Assembly (NCBI GenBank): GCA_001701105.1 | Contig: DAAI01000009.1 | Location: forward strand, 119,829-143,741 | Length of the DNA stretch: 23,913 bases | Source: Bacteroidales bacterium GP1 | GTDB lineage: Bacteria > Bacteroidota > Bacteroidia > Bacteroidales > Muribaculaceae | Direction of reading: 5' to 3' | Shown: piece after piece, positions 1-7,500 of the stretch | How the letters are laid out: each line of letters opens with the position of its first letter | Position numbering within the stretch: the first letter of the stretch is position 1 | The notes under the pieces: generated by a model | Databases searched by the model: none | Told to the model about the DNA's origin: nothing | The model's input: only the letters and a program-made list of their open reading frames with translations | Position numbers and translations under genes: made by a program

Positions 1-407
1 AGAGCCGCGGCTACCGCCTCCTTGTCCTCATCGTCAAGAGTTGGCACAGTGGGTTTCAACACCTCAGGGAGTCGTAGCAATGTGGCATACCAGTCGGACG
101 GCTCAGGAAGGTCATATTCCTTACTGATCTTTTCAATCTGAGATTTATAGGCTGCGATTGTACGCCCGTCGAGAATTGAAACGGATTGGCCGGATATCAG
201 CTCTTCTGTGATACACATTTCGGCTTTCCCTCGCTCGAGGCGTTCCGTCACTCTTGCCCGCAAATCAAGCTCAAGCTCGCGCATATCCTGCGGAAGCCGT
301 ATCTGAAGATCAAGCTGCTTGCTATTCAGAGTCTTGATCTCCACGGTTATGTTCCGATGCGCCGTGCTGTCCGTGCCGCGCCCATATCCCGTCATCGAAA
401 GTATCAT
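1..407 (-). CDS. yicC: YicC/YloC-family endoribonuclease, N-terminal part (cut by window edge)
   Basis: The minus frame starts at ATG 407 and stays open to the window edge, giving about 135 residues. The protein opens MILSMTGYGRG and continues with VEIKTLNSKQLDLQIRLP and then MRELELDLRARVTERLERGK. This is the conserved start of the YicC-like family: an SMTGYGR opening, a V-E-(I/L)-K-x-L-N-S-K strand and a basic RGK segment. Characterised members are endoribonucleases linked to RNA turnover and stationary-phase survival. The C-terminal half, with the family's acidic residues, lies outside the window. The start is fixed by the family's usual M-I-x-S-M-T-G opening; an ATG three codons further in (SMTG) is less likely. 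A Bacteroidetes-type promoter lies about 160 nt upstream. Family assignment is firm; the exact cellular role here is inferred from family knowledge. Confidence 0.85.
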   Translation of the reverse strand, partial: MILSMTGYGRGTDSTAHRNITVEIKTLNSKQLDLQIRLPQDMRELELDLRARVTERLERGKAEMCITEELISGQSVSILDGRTIAAYKSQIEKISKEYDLPEPSDWYATLLRLPEVLKPTVPTLDDEDKEAVAAA

Positions 408-563
408 CAGGTATTAATTCTTTTCGTGGTTATTTGTTGATGGCCTGTCAATGAATCTGAGCTTTGAAAATTATTTTCGGTCACACTCAAGAACAGACTC
501 TTTTCCCCGCAAATTTCAATCCATAGGGAAACTTCACGATTTTTACAACCGTGATTAACAATG

Positions 564-595
564 CAAATTTAGCCAATTTTAACCGTCCGTGCAAC
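564..595 (-). promoter_or_regulatory. Candidate sigma-ABfr promoter for yicC
   Basis: Read on the minus strand, a GTTG -33-like box (595-592) and TAAATTTG (571-564) are separated by exactly 20 nt. The second box matches the Bacteroidetes -7 consensus TAnnTTTG. It would start transcription near 557, giving a leader of about 150 nt before yicC at 407. The rest of 408-648 is AT-rich spacer. A weak AAATGG/CCATTT inverted repeat (608-613 with 645-650) followed by a T-run on the minus strand may end the efflux transcript, but I do not call it as a terminator. Confidence 0.45.
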
Positions 596-648
596 TATCC
601 TCTTAAAAAATGGCTATTTCAATTCATTTTACCTGATTCAATGTCCAT

Positions 649-2247
649 TTATTCCGTTACGTAATATCGGACAATGCGGCGAAGTCTGCTGCGGATTGTT
701 CTCCATTTAGGAAAAATCGCATGAGGTCTGACCGGACTATAGCTTAATGTCATTATAATTAGGCTTGCCACGGCAATTATCAATAACCATCCATATATTT
801 CTTTCATCGATACCACCATTGCCTGTATCTGCGTCCGGCTATATAATTCAGGTAGAGAAAGGCCGGAAATCCATGAATCAGTATGAGTGAACGCAGATCC
901 TATCTGAGAAAGGTTCCTCACCATCGTATGATTGAACCACTCCCCGACAACAGCAGGGGCAAGCGTGGTGCCCATCACTGCTCCGGTAAAGCCATTTATA
1001 GTCAAGGCTTGAGGAAAAATCATAAAGGGTAACCCTCCCTGCACTATCGAAGTAAGGTAGACGATACTAATGATCACTGAAGCGAATCCACGGCAAAACA
1101 ATGGTAAAAACAACATCTCTTTCTCCACCCCGTAATCAATCACGAAATAAAAATATGCAAGATAAAATGCCGCCATCGTAAAGGCAATCATAGCCATTGT
1201 CTTATACATCCATTTCTTTTTAGCGAAGGTGATATATGTCAATCCGCACCCGCAAATTATTCCGATAAGAACATACCAATTGAGGTCGATAATATTCGTA
1301 TCATCGAATCCGAGTACTGCCGCCGCATAGCTATGTTCAAACACATGCTCCGTTGCAAGCAATATATTGAATACTATGTAAATTATAGTCGCCTTAATTA
1401 CATTTTTATTTTTAAGTGCCTGAAAGCTCACGTATGGATGATGAAGGAATGTCATTCTCCATAAATTGAGACCCAGACAAGCTATCATTACGACAGTTGC
1501 ACTCCAAATTTCCGCTGATTCCCACCAATCGTAATATCGGCCATATACGCATATGAAGGTAAAGCAAAGGAATGTTCCGCTCCACAGAGTGGCGCCAACC
1601 CAGTCTATTCCGAGCAGTGGGATGAACATCGGCCCTCTCACCGGACGTACAAGAATCAGCACCATTATCATCATCAATGCAAGGAGGCCTGCCATGATCC
1701 AATGCATATATTCCCATTCGAGATGAAAGTTGGTGTATATCGTCGCTATGCCGCTAAGTTGAATCACACTGTCTACAATAAGAAATACATAGCAGAAAAA
1801 TACAGCCATATCACGCGTGGGAGTGATCCATAATTGAATTGTGGAATTACACGCAAATGTAGCCTGCATCCTGAACCAACCGGCCATAAAGCATATGCCG
1901 ACAAGAATAGGAACGCTATCCGTATACGCACATATAAAATTCGACGCAATGAGCACAGCACCGCATACCAGTAACTGCGTACGGTTGGAATATCGGAACT
2001 TTATTCTGAACATTACACAGAAATTAATCGCCATTCCTACAAGAGATGCATATCCCGCCATCAGAATATCTTCTTGCATAAGAGCAGTTGTCCCAACCAT
2101 ATCCGTAGCTGCAGCCAGATAGACACCTCCGGAGAACTGTACTATCAGCACAAAAAATATGAACAGCCAGGGTTTGAGTGGTCTTGGTATAAAATTCGGC
2201 ACATCCGGGATATCAAAACTCTCCCGGTAGGCATGATGATCGGCCAT
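649..2247 (-). CDS. MFS drug-efflux permease, DHA2/EmrB-like inner-membrane component
   Basis: A 532-residue, strongly hydrophobic protein with about 14 predicted membrane segments, the first near residues 27-47. Length and topology fit the 14-TM DHA2 (EmrB/QacA) group. An LGIDWVGATLWSG segment near residue 213 resembles the usual start of the second half in EmrB relatives. It is the last gene of an operon with an EmrA-like adaptor (1-nt gap) and a TolC-like channel, so it should be the proton-driven pump of a tripartite system exporting amphipathic toxic compounds; the substrate cannot be read from sequence. Oddity: the loop between TM2 and TM3 reads FRIKFRYSNRTQ and lacks the canonical MFS motif A (G-x-x-x-D-R-x-G-R-(R/K)). 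This divergent form suggests a diverged subfamily rather than a typical EmrB. Confidence 0.85.
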   Translation of the reverse strand: MADHHAYRESFDIPDVPNFIPRPLKPWLFIFFVLIVQFSGGVYLAAATDMVGTTALMQEDILMAGYASLVGMAINFCVMFRIKFRYSNRTQLLVCGAVLIASNFICAYTDSVPILVGICFMAGWFRMQATFACNSTIQLWITPTRDMAVFFCYVFLIVDSVIQLSGIATIYTNFHLEWEYMHWIMAGLLALMMIMVLILVRPVRGPMFIPLLGIDWVGATLWSGTFLCFTFICVYGRYYDWWESAEIWSATVVMIACLGLNLWRMTFLHHPYVSFQALKNKNVIKATIIYIVFNILLATEHVFEHSYAAAVLGFDDTNIIDLNWYVLIGIICGCGLTYITFAKKKWMYKTMAMIAFTMAAFYLAYFYFVIDYGVEKEMLFLPLFCRGFASVIISIVYLTSIVQGGLPFMIFPQALTINGFTGAVMGTTLAPAVVGEWFNHTMVRNLSQIGSAFTHTDSWISGLSLPELYSRTQIQAMVVSMKEIYGWLLIIAVASLIIMTLSYSPVRPHAIFPKWRTIRSRLRRIVRYYVTE

Positions 2248-2248
2248 A

Positions 2249-3283
2249 TCAATACTTCACATTACATTCCACATTCATTCCTGCCCTTAGCTTCGACATA
2301 TCAGCGGGTCGGTTATCGGGGGTAAAATCTATTCGAACCGGAACCCTCTGGCGCACCTTAACGAAATTTCCGGCTGAATTATCCTGTGGCATTACCGACA
2401 AAGAGGCCCCGGTGGCTGTCGATATCGAAGCTACTTTCCCTTTGAACTTGACACCCGGAATGGCGTCTATCATTATCTCTACATCATATCCCGGACGGAT
2501 ATGTTTTAATTGCGTTTCTTTATAATTGGCTGCCACCCATGTATCGGAGGAATCCACCACATCAAGCAATGTCTGGCCGGGTTGAACGAGTTGACCGGTC
2601 TGTATTTCCTTACGCGATGTATAGCCATCGCATGGCGCGAGAACTACGCTGTAGCTAAGATTTAGTTCCGCTCTCTCGAGCATGGCGCGGGCGAACTCAA
2701 TTCCGGCCTCTGACTGTTGGATGCGGCTGCGGTTCTCTTCCACAACGCTCGAGGAAGCGTTACGCTGTTGTATCAGTGTTTCATACCTTGATTTCTTTGC
2801 TTCATAATCCGTCTTGGCCATATCGTACTGCTGACGTGTCACTGCATCCTGTTCCAGAAGTCTTGCATATCTTTTCAGATCAGTGGCAGCCATATCCATC
2901 AATACTTTAGCTTCGCTTATTGTGGCTTCGCTTACAGCTACAATCGCCGTTGCAGAGCTTACGGTCTTACCTACTACTCCCATACCGGCAATCGCGCTCT
3001 CATATTCTGCGCGGGCACGGGCCACATCAAGCTTGAGATCGGAATCGTCGATTATTACCAATGTATCTCCTTTCCTTATCTGTTGGTATTCTTTGAACCG
3101 GATCTCCTTGATGTACCCCTGAACACGACTGTTTACGGGCACTATCTGTTGACGAACCTGAGCATTATCGGTGAATTCCACTTTTCCCGGATGCGCGAAC
3201 TTGCCAATCACGAATACGGCAGTGGTGATCACGATTACAAGCGTGAATATATATGATAGTATTCTCTTACTGCGGTGAGTCAT
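2249..3283 (-). CDS. HlyD/EmrA-family periplasmic adaptor (membrane fusion protein)
   Basis: A 344-residue protein with an N-terminal membrane anchor (about residues 9-27) and a short cytoplasmic tail. The first half-lipoyl domain (about 40-80, with NSRVQGYIKEIRFKEYQQIRKGD) is followed by a long alpha-helical hairpin rich in A, E, R and Q (about 85-205). The second half-lipoyl segment (about 210-245, LAPCDGYTSRKEIQTGQLV) and a beta-barrel domain complete it. This is the standard EmrA/HlyD plan. It would bridge the MFS pump in the inner membrane and the TolC-like channel in the outer membrane. The ATG overlaps the stop of the TolC-like gene by 4 nt (ATGA-type), and the MFS gene follows after 1 nt, so the three are very likely co-transcribed and translationally coupled. 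No truncation is visible. Confidence 0.9.
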   Translation of the reverse strand: MTHRSKRILSYIFTLVIVITTAVFVIGKFAHPGKVEFTDNAQVRQQIVPVNSRVQGYIKEIRFKEYQQIRKGDTLVIIDDSDLKLDVARARAEYESAIAGMGVVGKTVSSATAIVAVSEATISEAKVLMDMAATDLKRYARLLEQDAVTRQQYDMAKTDYEAKKSRYETLIQQRNASSSVVEENRSRIQQSEAGIEFARAMLERAELNLSYSVVLAPCDGYTSRKEIQTGQLVQPGQTLLDVVDSSDTWVAANYKETQLKHIRPGYDVEIMIDAIPGVKFKGKVASISTATGASLSVMPQDNSAGNFVKVRQRVPVRIDFTPDNRPADMSKLRAGMNVECNVKY

Positions 3284-4593
3284 ATCTTGCCTGATGTAAA
3301 TAAAAGTTTATAATAATTGTAGATTATGTTTATCCTGGCATTCACCAGTTCTATATCGGCAGTGAGCCGTGCGTTTGCAGCATCGAGCATATCGGTAATC
3401 AGAGCCATGTCGTTAATATAGCGTGTATAAGTCACGTTATAATTGCTTTCTGCAAGTTCTATGCTCTTCTGCCTTGTTTTCAATGTCTCGTAAGCCTCCA
3501 GATAGCGCACATGATCTTTCCGGATTTCAAGTGAGATATTCTCTTCAATCGCGTCACGCTCCAGTTCGGCTTTACGGGTTGCAGCGCGCTGCTTGTCGAT
3601 GGCTTTGCCGGTCTTATAAAGGGAGGATATATCGTATGAAACTCCGAGCCCGACATACCAATAACTAAGATTCCTGTTGATAGGCGGAACCTCCACCAAA
3701 ATGGGGCCATCCATCGTCCATCCGGCCTTTATCCCGATATGAGGAAAGCGGCCGGCTTTTACGATTTCCTCGCTCTTGTGGCTGATGCGCACTCCTACCG
3801 AGGCTGATTTTAGGGAGGGTGAATTGATCATGGCTTCCTGACGCCACCAATCTTCTCCGTTTACCGGCAATATGGTCTCAAGCAGAGTTGAATCCGGCAG
3901 AACGGTCGTTCCTTCAGGCAGGCCGGCTGTTACGCAAAGATGGTAATTAAGTATTTCGAGTGTATTATCTATCTGAAGTAATTGCAATTCATAATTAGAT
4001 AAAAGTAACTCGTATCTTGTTATGTCGTTTTGCAGAACCGTGCCCTGCTCATGTCGGGCCTGCATATCGCCGAGAACAATTCGGGCGAGCCTGCAATTAC
4101 TTTCGACTACCTCTCTTATATTCCGGTATTTGTAAATATCAAGATAAAAGCCGGCGAGCTGAAACCGAATATTATCATTTTGCAATTCTGTTGCAAACCG
4201 AGCCGACGATGTCTTCAGTTCTGCCAATTCAATCCCCGTTTTTATGGCACCACCTGCATATAACGGTTGGTAAAGGGTGAGGCCAAGACCAGTGGCAAGA
4301 TGCGGGATCGGCGCGGGCTGATAATCGGAGTAATCGCGTTTTGTGGTAAAGCCGTCGCCATTATACCCCACCGACATATTGGCGTTTAAATCCGGAAGTC
4401 GATTCGACTTTGCTAATTTTACATCTTTCGCCGCTTCAAGCTCGGCGGCATAATATGGGCGTAGGAGCACGCTATTGGATTCCGCGTATTGAAATATTTC
4501 CTCAAGAGTATATACCTTTGGAGAAGCAGAGCGCACAAATATCCCTATACCCGGCAATGCCACGAGCATTGCGAGCAATCGTAGTTTATTCAT
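3280..4593 (-). CDS. TolC-family outer membrane efflux protein
   Basis: A 437-residue protein with an N-terminal signal sequence (about residues 1-22, MNKLRLLAMLVALPGIGIF) and two repeated outer-membrane-efflux (OEP) helical regions. Typical marks are LEEIFQYAESNSVLLRP near the mature start, the LYQPLYAGGAIKTGIELA strand-helix turn near 110-127, and a matching second-half segment GLGVSYDISSLYKTGKAID near 316-334. Length fits TolC relatives of Bacteroidota. It forms the trimeric outer-membrane exit duct for the adaptor and permease encoded downstream, and is the first gene of that operon. The sequence around the likely cleavage site has no lipobox cysteine, so it is probably not a lipoprotein. 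Confidence 0.9.
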   Translation of the reverse strand: MNKLRLLAMLVALPGIGIFVRSASPKVYTLEEIFQYAESNSVLLRPYYAAELEAAKDVKLAKSNRLPDLNANMSVGYNGDGFTTKRDYSDYQPAPIPHLATGLGLTLYQPLYAGGAIKTGIELAELKTSSARFATELQNDNIRFQLAGFYLDIYKYRNIREVVESNCRLARIVLGDMQARHEQGTVLQNDITRYELLLSNYELQLLQIDNTLEILNYHLCVTAGLPEGTTVLPDSTLLETILPVNGEDWWRQEAMINSPSLKSASVGVRISHKSEEIVKAGRFPHIGIKAGWTMDGPILVEVPPINRNLSYWYVGLGVSYDISSLYKTGKAIDKQRAATRKAELERDAIEENISLEIRKDHVRYLEAYETLKTRQKSIELAESNYNVTYTRYINDMALITDMLDAANARLTADIELVNARINIIYNYYKLLFTSGKI

Positions 4594-4656
4594 TAATTCG
4601 GAATTTAATCCTTATGTACTTTTGTTGATAGTGATTTATTAGGGGACTACAATGCC

Positions 4657-4674
4657 AGTCCTTTCACAAGGACT
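4657..4674 (-). promoter_or_regulatory. Small hairpin in the predicted efflux-operon leader
   Basis: AGTCCTT (4657-4663) and AAGGACT (4668-4674) pair as a perfect 7-bp stem with a 4-nt loop. It lies 64 nt upstream of the TolC-like start codon and, if the promoter at 4809-4840 is right, inside a leader of about 200 nt. It could be an mRNA structure or a repressor operator; the sequence does not say which. Confidence 0.3.
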
Positions 4675-4808
4675 TATGCGGCATTCTTCATTTTCTTGAA
4701 GCGGTGCTTTTCCAATTCTCTTTGTATGCGTAATGGCAAACCATTATCCGGCAATTAATTGAAGAAAAAATATCCCTATGGTTTATTATTTTTATCTTTT
4801 TCCGGGTG

Positions 4809-4840
4809 CAAATTTAATTAATTTATTCTGATTTGCCAAT
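4809..4840 (-). promoter_or_regulatory. Candidate sigma-ABfr promoter for the efflux operon
   Basis: On the minus strand, ATTG (4840-4837), a 20-nt spacer and TAAATTTG (4816-4809) match the Bacteroidetes -33/-7 pattern. Predicted start is near 4802, leaving about 209 nt of leader before the TolC-like gene at 4593. The -7 box is identical to that of the yicC candidate. Confidence 0.45.
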
Positions 4841-4974
4841 TTTAAATGATGGACTGATATGTGCAGATTTGCAAGAGATCTACGATGGCGAGAATAATTC
4901 TATGTTAAAAAAGTATAATACATAATATTATTTACTTATATCCGTTTATTTTAAATCAATAACTATTAGTGCCT

Positions 4975-5445
4975 ATGGATCGTAAATTATTACTCCTCTT
5001 GTTTATGACCTCCATCTTTACCAATGTATCCGGATTTGCAAAATCATTGTACATAAATTTTAAAGATGGATCTTCATATTCCATAGAGCTGTCGGATAAT
5101 CTTGAATATTCATTCTCTGATGACTCCATGAACATTTCATCTCCGAGTTCACAGCTCTCTTATGGGATCGACAACATTTCTACAATTTCCTACTATCCTT
5201 TACCGGGTGCGGGAATAACATCTCCGGATGCCGAAAATGAGAATCCGTTGTTCTATTATACAGGCTCATCGATTACAATAAAAGCAGGAGCCGGCACAAA
5301 TCTGTTCGAGATATACAACCCGGAGGGGAGAAGGTTGTTCTCAACTACTTTCACCGATTCCTATACCTTAGATCCGACGCCCTATATCTCCGGGGTCGCT
5401 ATCATAACCGTAAATGGCAAACATTCTTTGAAAATACGAAAATGA
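4975..5445 (+). CDS. Small secreted serine-rich protein with T9SS-like C-terminal module, unknown function
   Basis: I do not recognise a named family. From ATG 4975 the product has 156 residues; an in-frame GTG at 4969 would add two residues but is the poorer start. Residues 1-22 form a signal peptide ending SGFA. Residues 25-74 hold a beta-rich module of a kind common in Bacteroidales secreted proteins: LYINFKDGSSYSIEL, then a variable strand, then YGIDNISTISY. It is serine-rich, with 14 serines in residues 33-72. After a short linker (about 76-92), residues 97-156 resemble a type IX secretion sorting domain: SITIKAGAG, FEIYNPEGRRLFS, GVAIITVNGKHSLKIRK. There is almost no cargo between the two modules. 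Its stop overlaps the start of the CotH-like gene by 4 nt, so the two are probably translationally coupled. Secretion through T9SS is an inference from family resemblance. Confidence 0.7.
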   Translation: MDRKLLLLLFMTSIFTNVSGFAKSLYINFKDGSSYSIELSDNLEYSFSDDSMNISSPSSQLSYGIDNISTISYYPLPGAGITSPDAENENPLFYYTGSSITIKAGAGTNLFEIYNPEGRRLFSTTFTDSYTLDPTPYISGVAIITVNGKHSLKIRK

Positions 5446-6827
5446 AACGTTTAATCCATATCCTACTGGCGACAGTATTCTCCCTTTCAGCAACAGCTCA
5501 GATCTCATATGTCTACCGCAACGATTCCACGGCTCATAGGCTGAATCCCGAAGAAAAGTTCGCACATCACGCCACCCCAAAATCTTATGTTGTTATCGCC
5601 GGTGAGAATGTAATCCCTGTCGACCGGATTGATTCTGTCATGGCATTTAATGTGGATGTGCCACTCATAACCATAGATCTCCTCGATTATCCGGATGCGA
5701 CAGAACTTTGGGATAAAGAGCTATATCTCAATGCAAGAGTCGAAATAAATGGCAATGGCTTAATTAGTGATCTTGAACCAACTGAAGCCCAGATCAGAGG
5801 ACGCGGGAACACCACTTGGCAAATGCACAAAAAGCCCTACCGCATTAAATTCAAGAAGAAAATGCAGATTGGCAATTTGAATAAGGGTAAGAACCTTGTT
5901 CTGCTTGCAAACTATCTCGATCCGACTCTACTAAAAAATTCTCTATCGTTTGAAATTGCCCGTGCTCTCGGTGTGCCATATGTGAATCATTACATTCCTT
6001 GTCTTCTGCGCCTTAACGGACATGACAAAGGGGCATATCTTATGACCGAGAAAGTAGGGATAAACTCGGCATCCGTAGATATAGATGAAAAGAAAGGAAT
6101 CCTCTTTGAGCTTAGTGCCGAGTTTGACGAGCCATACCAGTTCAAGTCAGGAGAATATCAACTTCCCGTAATGGTGAAGGATCCTGATTTCGATGAACTC
6201 TATGAGGATGATCCATCCATTACTCCGGAACAAAGGCTCGAAATGTGGAAAGCCGATTTTCTTAGAGCTGAAAACGATGTGGAAAACTATCGGCCGGAGA
6301 AGAGTTTTGATATCGAATCTTTTATTAATTATGTTCTTGTATTCGATATTACTCGAAATCAAGAAATTGGGCATCCAAAAAGTGTCTACATCCACAAAAC
6401 GGACATCTCCCCCGATTCCCTTTTTCACTTCGGCCCTATTTGGGATTTTGACTACTCCTTCAATAATTATGATCTCATTGATGGGAAAGATGTTCCGGTC
6501 TCTCCGGAGAGTCCTCTTTGGCTTCACGCCTTCTTCAGAGATATTCTAAATTCTCCCGGAGTGAAGGCTAAATATCGCGAGCGTATGATTTATTTCGTGA
6601 AAGAAGTTTATCCCGGCATTCTCAACTGGATAGATAATTATGCACGGCTCGTCCGACCATCAGCCAAACTGAATGGCTCTCAATGGAAACGCGATGATTC
6701 GACATATACCCTTGTCTATTCCTCTTTCAATCATGAGCTTCATGTAAGTCGACTTAAAGATTGGCTCGAAAGGCGCATCGCATATCTATGCTCTACGAAC
6801 AATATAACAGAGGAAGACTTAAAGTGA
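5442..6827 (+). CDS. Secreted CotH-family (atypical protein kinase fold) protein
   Basis: A 461-residue protein with a signal peptide (about 1-20, ending ATAQ), a beta-rich N-terminal module (about 21-70, ISYVYRNDST...DRIDSVMAFN) and a CotH domain over most of the rest. CotH marks in order are RGRGNTTW (119-126), KKPYRIKF (130-137), LANYLDPTLLKN (155-166), KGAYLMTEKV (196-205) and GPIWDFDYSF (331-340), which carries the acidic pair expected for metal binding. Bacillus CotH phosphorylates serine-rich spore-coat proteins; many Bacteroidota homologues are secreted and have no known substrate. The Bacillus-type arginine after LL is a lysine here (LLKNSL). It has no obvious T9SS sorting domain of its own; the C-terminus ends in a helical, charged segment. 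It is the second gene of a two-gene operon. Confidence 0.85.
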   Translation: MKRLIHILLATVFSLSATAQISYVYRNDSTAHRLNPEEKFAHHATPKSYVVIAGENVIPVDRIDSVMAFNVDVPLITIDLLDYPDATELWDKELYLNARVEINGNGLISDLEPTEAQIRGRGNTTWQMHKKPYRIKFKKKMQIGNLNKGKNLVLLANYLDPTLLKNSLSFEIARALGVPYVNHYIPCLLRLNGHDKGAYLMTEKVGINSASVDIDEKKGILFELSAEFDEPYQFKSGEYQLPVMVKDPDFDELYEDDPSITPEQRLEMWKADFLRAENDVENYRPEKSFDIESFINYVLVFDITRNQEIGHPKSVYIHKTDISPDSLFHFGPIWDFDYSFNNYDLIDGKDVPVSPESPLWLHAFFRDILNSPGVKAKYRERMIYFVKEVYPGILNWIDNYARLVRPSAKLNGSQWKRDDSTYTLVYSSFNHELHVSRLKDWLERRIAYLCSTNNITEEDLK

Positions 6828-6856
6828 CTTCTTCATAAAAGCCGACAGTACGTACC

Positions 6857-6897
6857 AAATAAAGATTGCGAAGGAAAATCCTTCGCAATCTTTATTT
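6857..6897. terminator. Bidirectional intrinsic terminator between CotH-like gene and flavin reductase
   Basis: A perfect 19-bp stem (6857-6875 with 6879-6897) closed by a 3-nt AAA loop, with a GC-rich core and an AT-rich base that gives T-runs on both strands. It lies between the stop of the plus-strand CotH-like gene (6827) and the stop of the minus-strand flavin reductase gene (6915), so it should end both convergent transcripts. Confidence 0.9.
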
Positions 6898-6914
6898 TAC
6901 ATATTTTCTATTTA

Positions 6915-7484
6915 TCATTGCTTTTTTTGGACAGAGAAGCCGAATTTTCCGATAATTGGCCCGAGTTCATAATAATGGCCGTGGGAATACGCCATCAAGC
7001 CCGCTTTCTCAAGCATAAACCGCCCTGTAGCCTCATCTATCAGACGCGAATCCGCGCGGACATTAAGAACGTCGGCGATAAACATTGTATGAGAACCCAA
7101 GTTTATGGCACTTTTTACCCTGCATTCGATGCTGAGCGGACTTTGTTCGATTGTGGGTGAAGATACTTTCTCCCCGGGTAGTGGAATAAGCCCTGTCTCT
7201 TTCCATTTATTGTAATCCCGGCCCGAGCGGACACCGCACCAGTCGACTGAACGCGCTATATCGGCAGTGGTGAGATTTACGGTAAATTCCATTGTGCGCT
7301 CAAGGATCGGGTAAGAATAACGCTCCGGACGCACAGAGATATAAAGCATGGCCGGATCAGAACATATTGTTCCGATCCAAGCCACCGTTATCGCATTCCA
7401 TTCCTCGGGCGTGGCTCCTACTGTCACCAGAGCTGCCGGCAATGGATATACCATTGTGCCGGGACGCCAAGAAATTTTTGTCAT
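6915..7484 (-). CDS. Flavin reductase-like FMN-binding split-barrel protein
   Basis: A 189-residue protein of the flavin reductase-like domain family (FMN-binding split barrel). Typical features are the N-terminal PGTMVYPLPAALVTVGAT segment, NAITVAWIGTICSDPAMLYISVRPERYSYPIL near residues 30-61, an EFTVNL strand, and the later SPLSIECRVKS and SHTMFIADVLNVRAD strands. Family members bind FMN and use NAD(P)H to reduce flavins or other small acceptors; several anaerobe homologues are annotated only as flavoredoxin-like. The physiological acceptor cannot be told. The gene starts 16 nt after the phosphohexomutase stop on the same strand, so the two are probably one transcript, though no shared pathway is evident. 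Confidence 0.85.
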   Translation of the reverse strand: MTKISWRPGTMVYPLPAALVTVGATPEEWNAITVAWIGTICSDPAMLYISVRPERYSYPILERTMEFTVNLTTADIARSVDWCGVRSGRDYNKWKETGLIPLPGEKVSSPTIEQSPLSIECRVKSAINLGSHTMFIADVLNVRADSRLIDEATGRFMLEKAGLMAYSHGHYYELGPIIGKFGFSVQKKQ

Positions 7485-7500
7485 CTTATCTGATATGCTT

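Larger units (their letters stand above)
4594..4968. other. Divergent intergenic region between efflux operon and secreted-protein operon
   Basis: About 375 nt of AT-rich DNA without a credible gene. It holds a good candidate promoter for the minus-strand efflux operon (4809-4840) and a 7-bp hairpin in that operon's predicted leader (4657-4674). I found no TAnnTTTG box in a suitable place for the plus-strand gene at 4975; the stretch around 4905-4955 is very AT-rich, so its promoter is not identified. No regulator gene is encoded beside the efflux operon. Confidence 0.6.

Noticed and set aside
186..440. Plus-strand reading frame at the left edge
   Set aside because: It is antisense to the yicC gene, which has strong family motifs on the other strand.
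608..650. Possible terminator after the efflux operon (AAATGG/CCATTT plus T-run on minus)
   Set aside because: Only 6 bp pair around a loop of about 31 nt, too weak to call by eye.
4969..4974. GTG start for the small secreted protein
   Set aside because: ATG 4975 gives a normal signal peptide with a basic start; the GTG adds only two residues.
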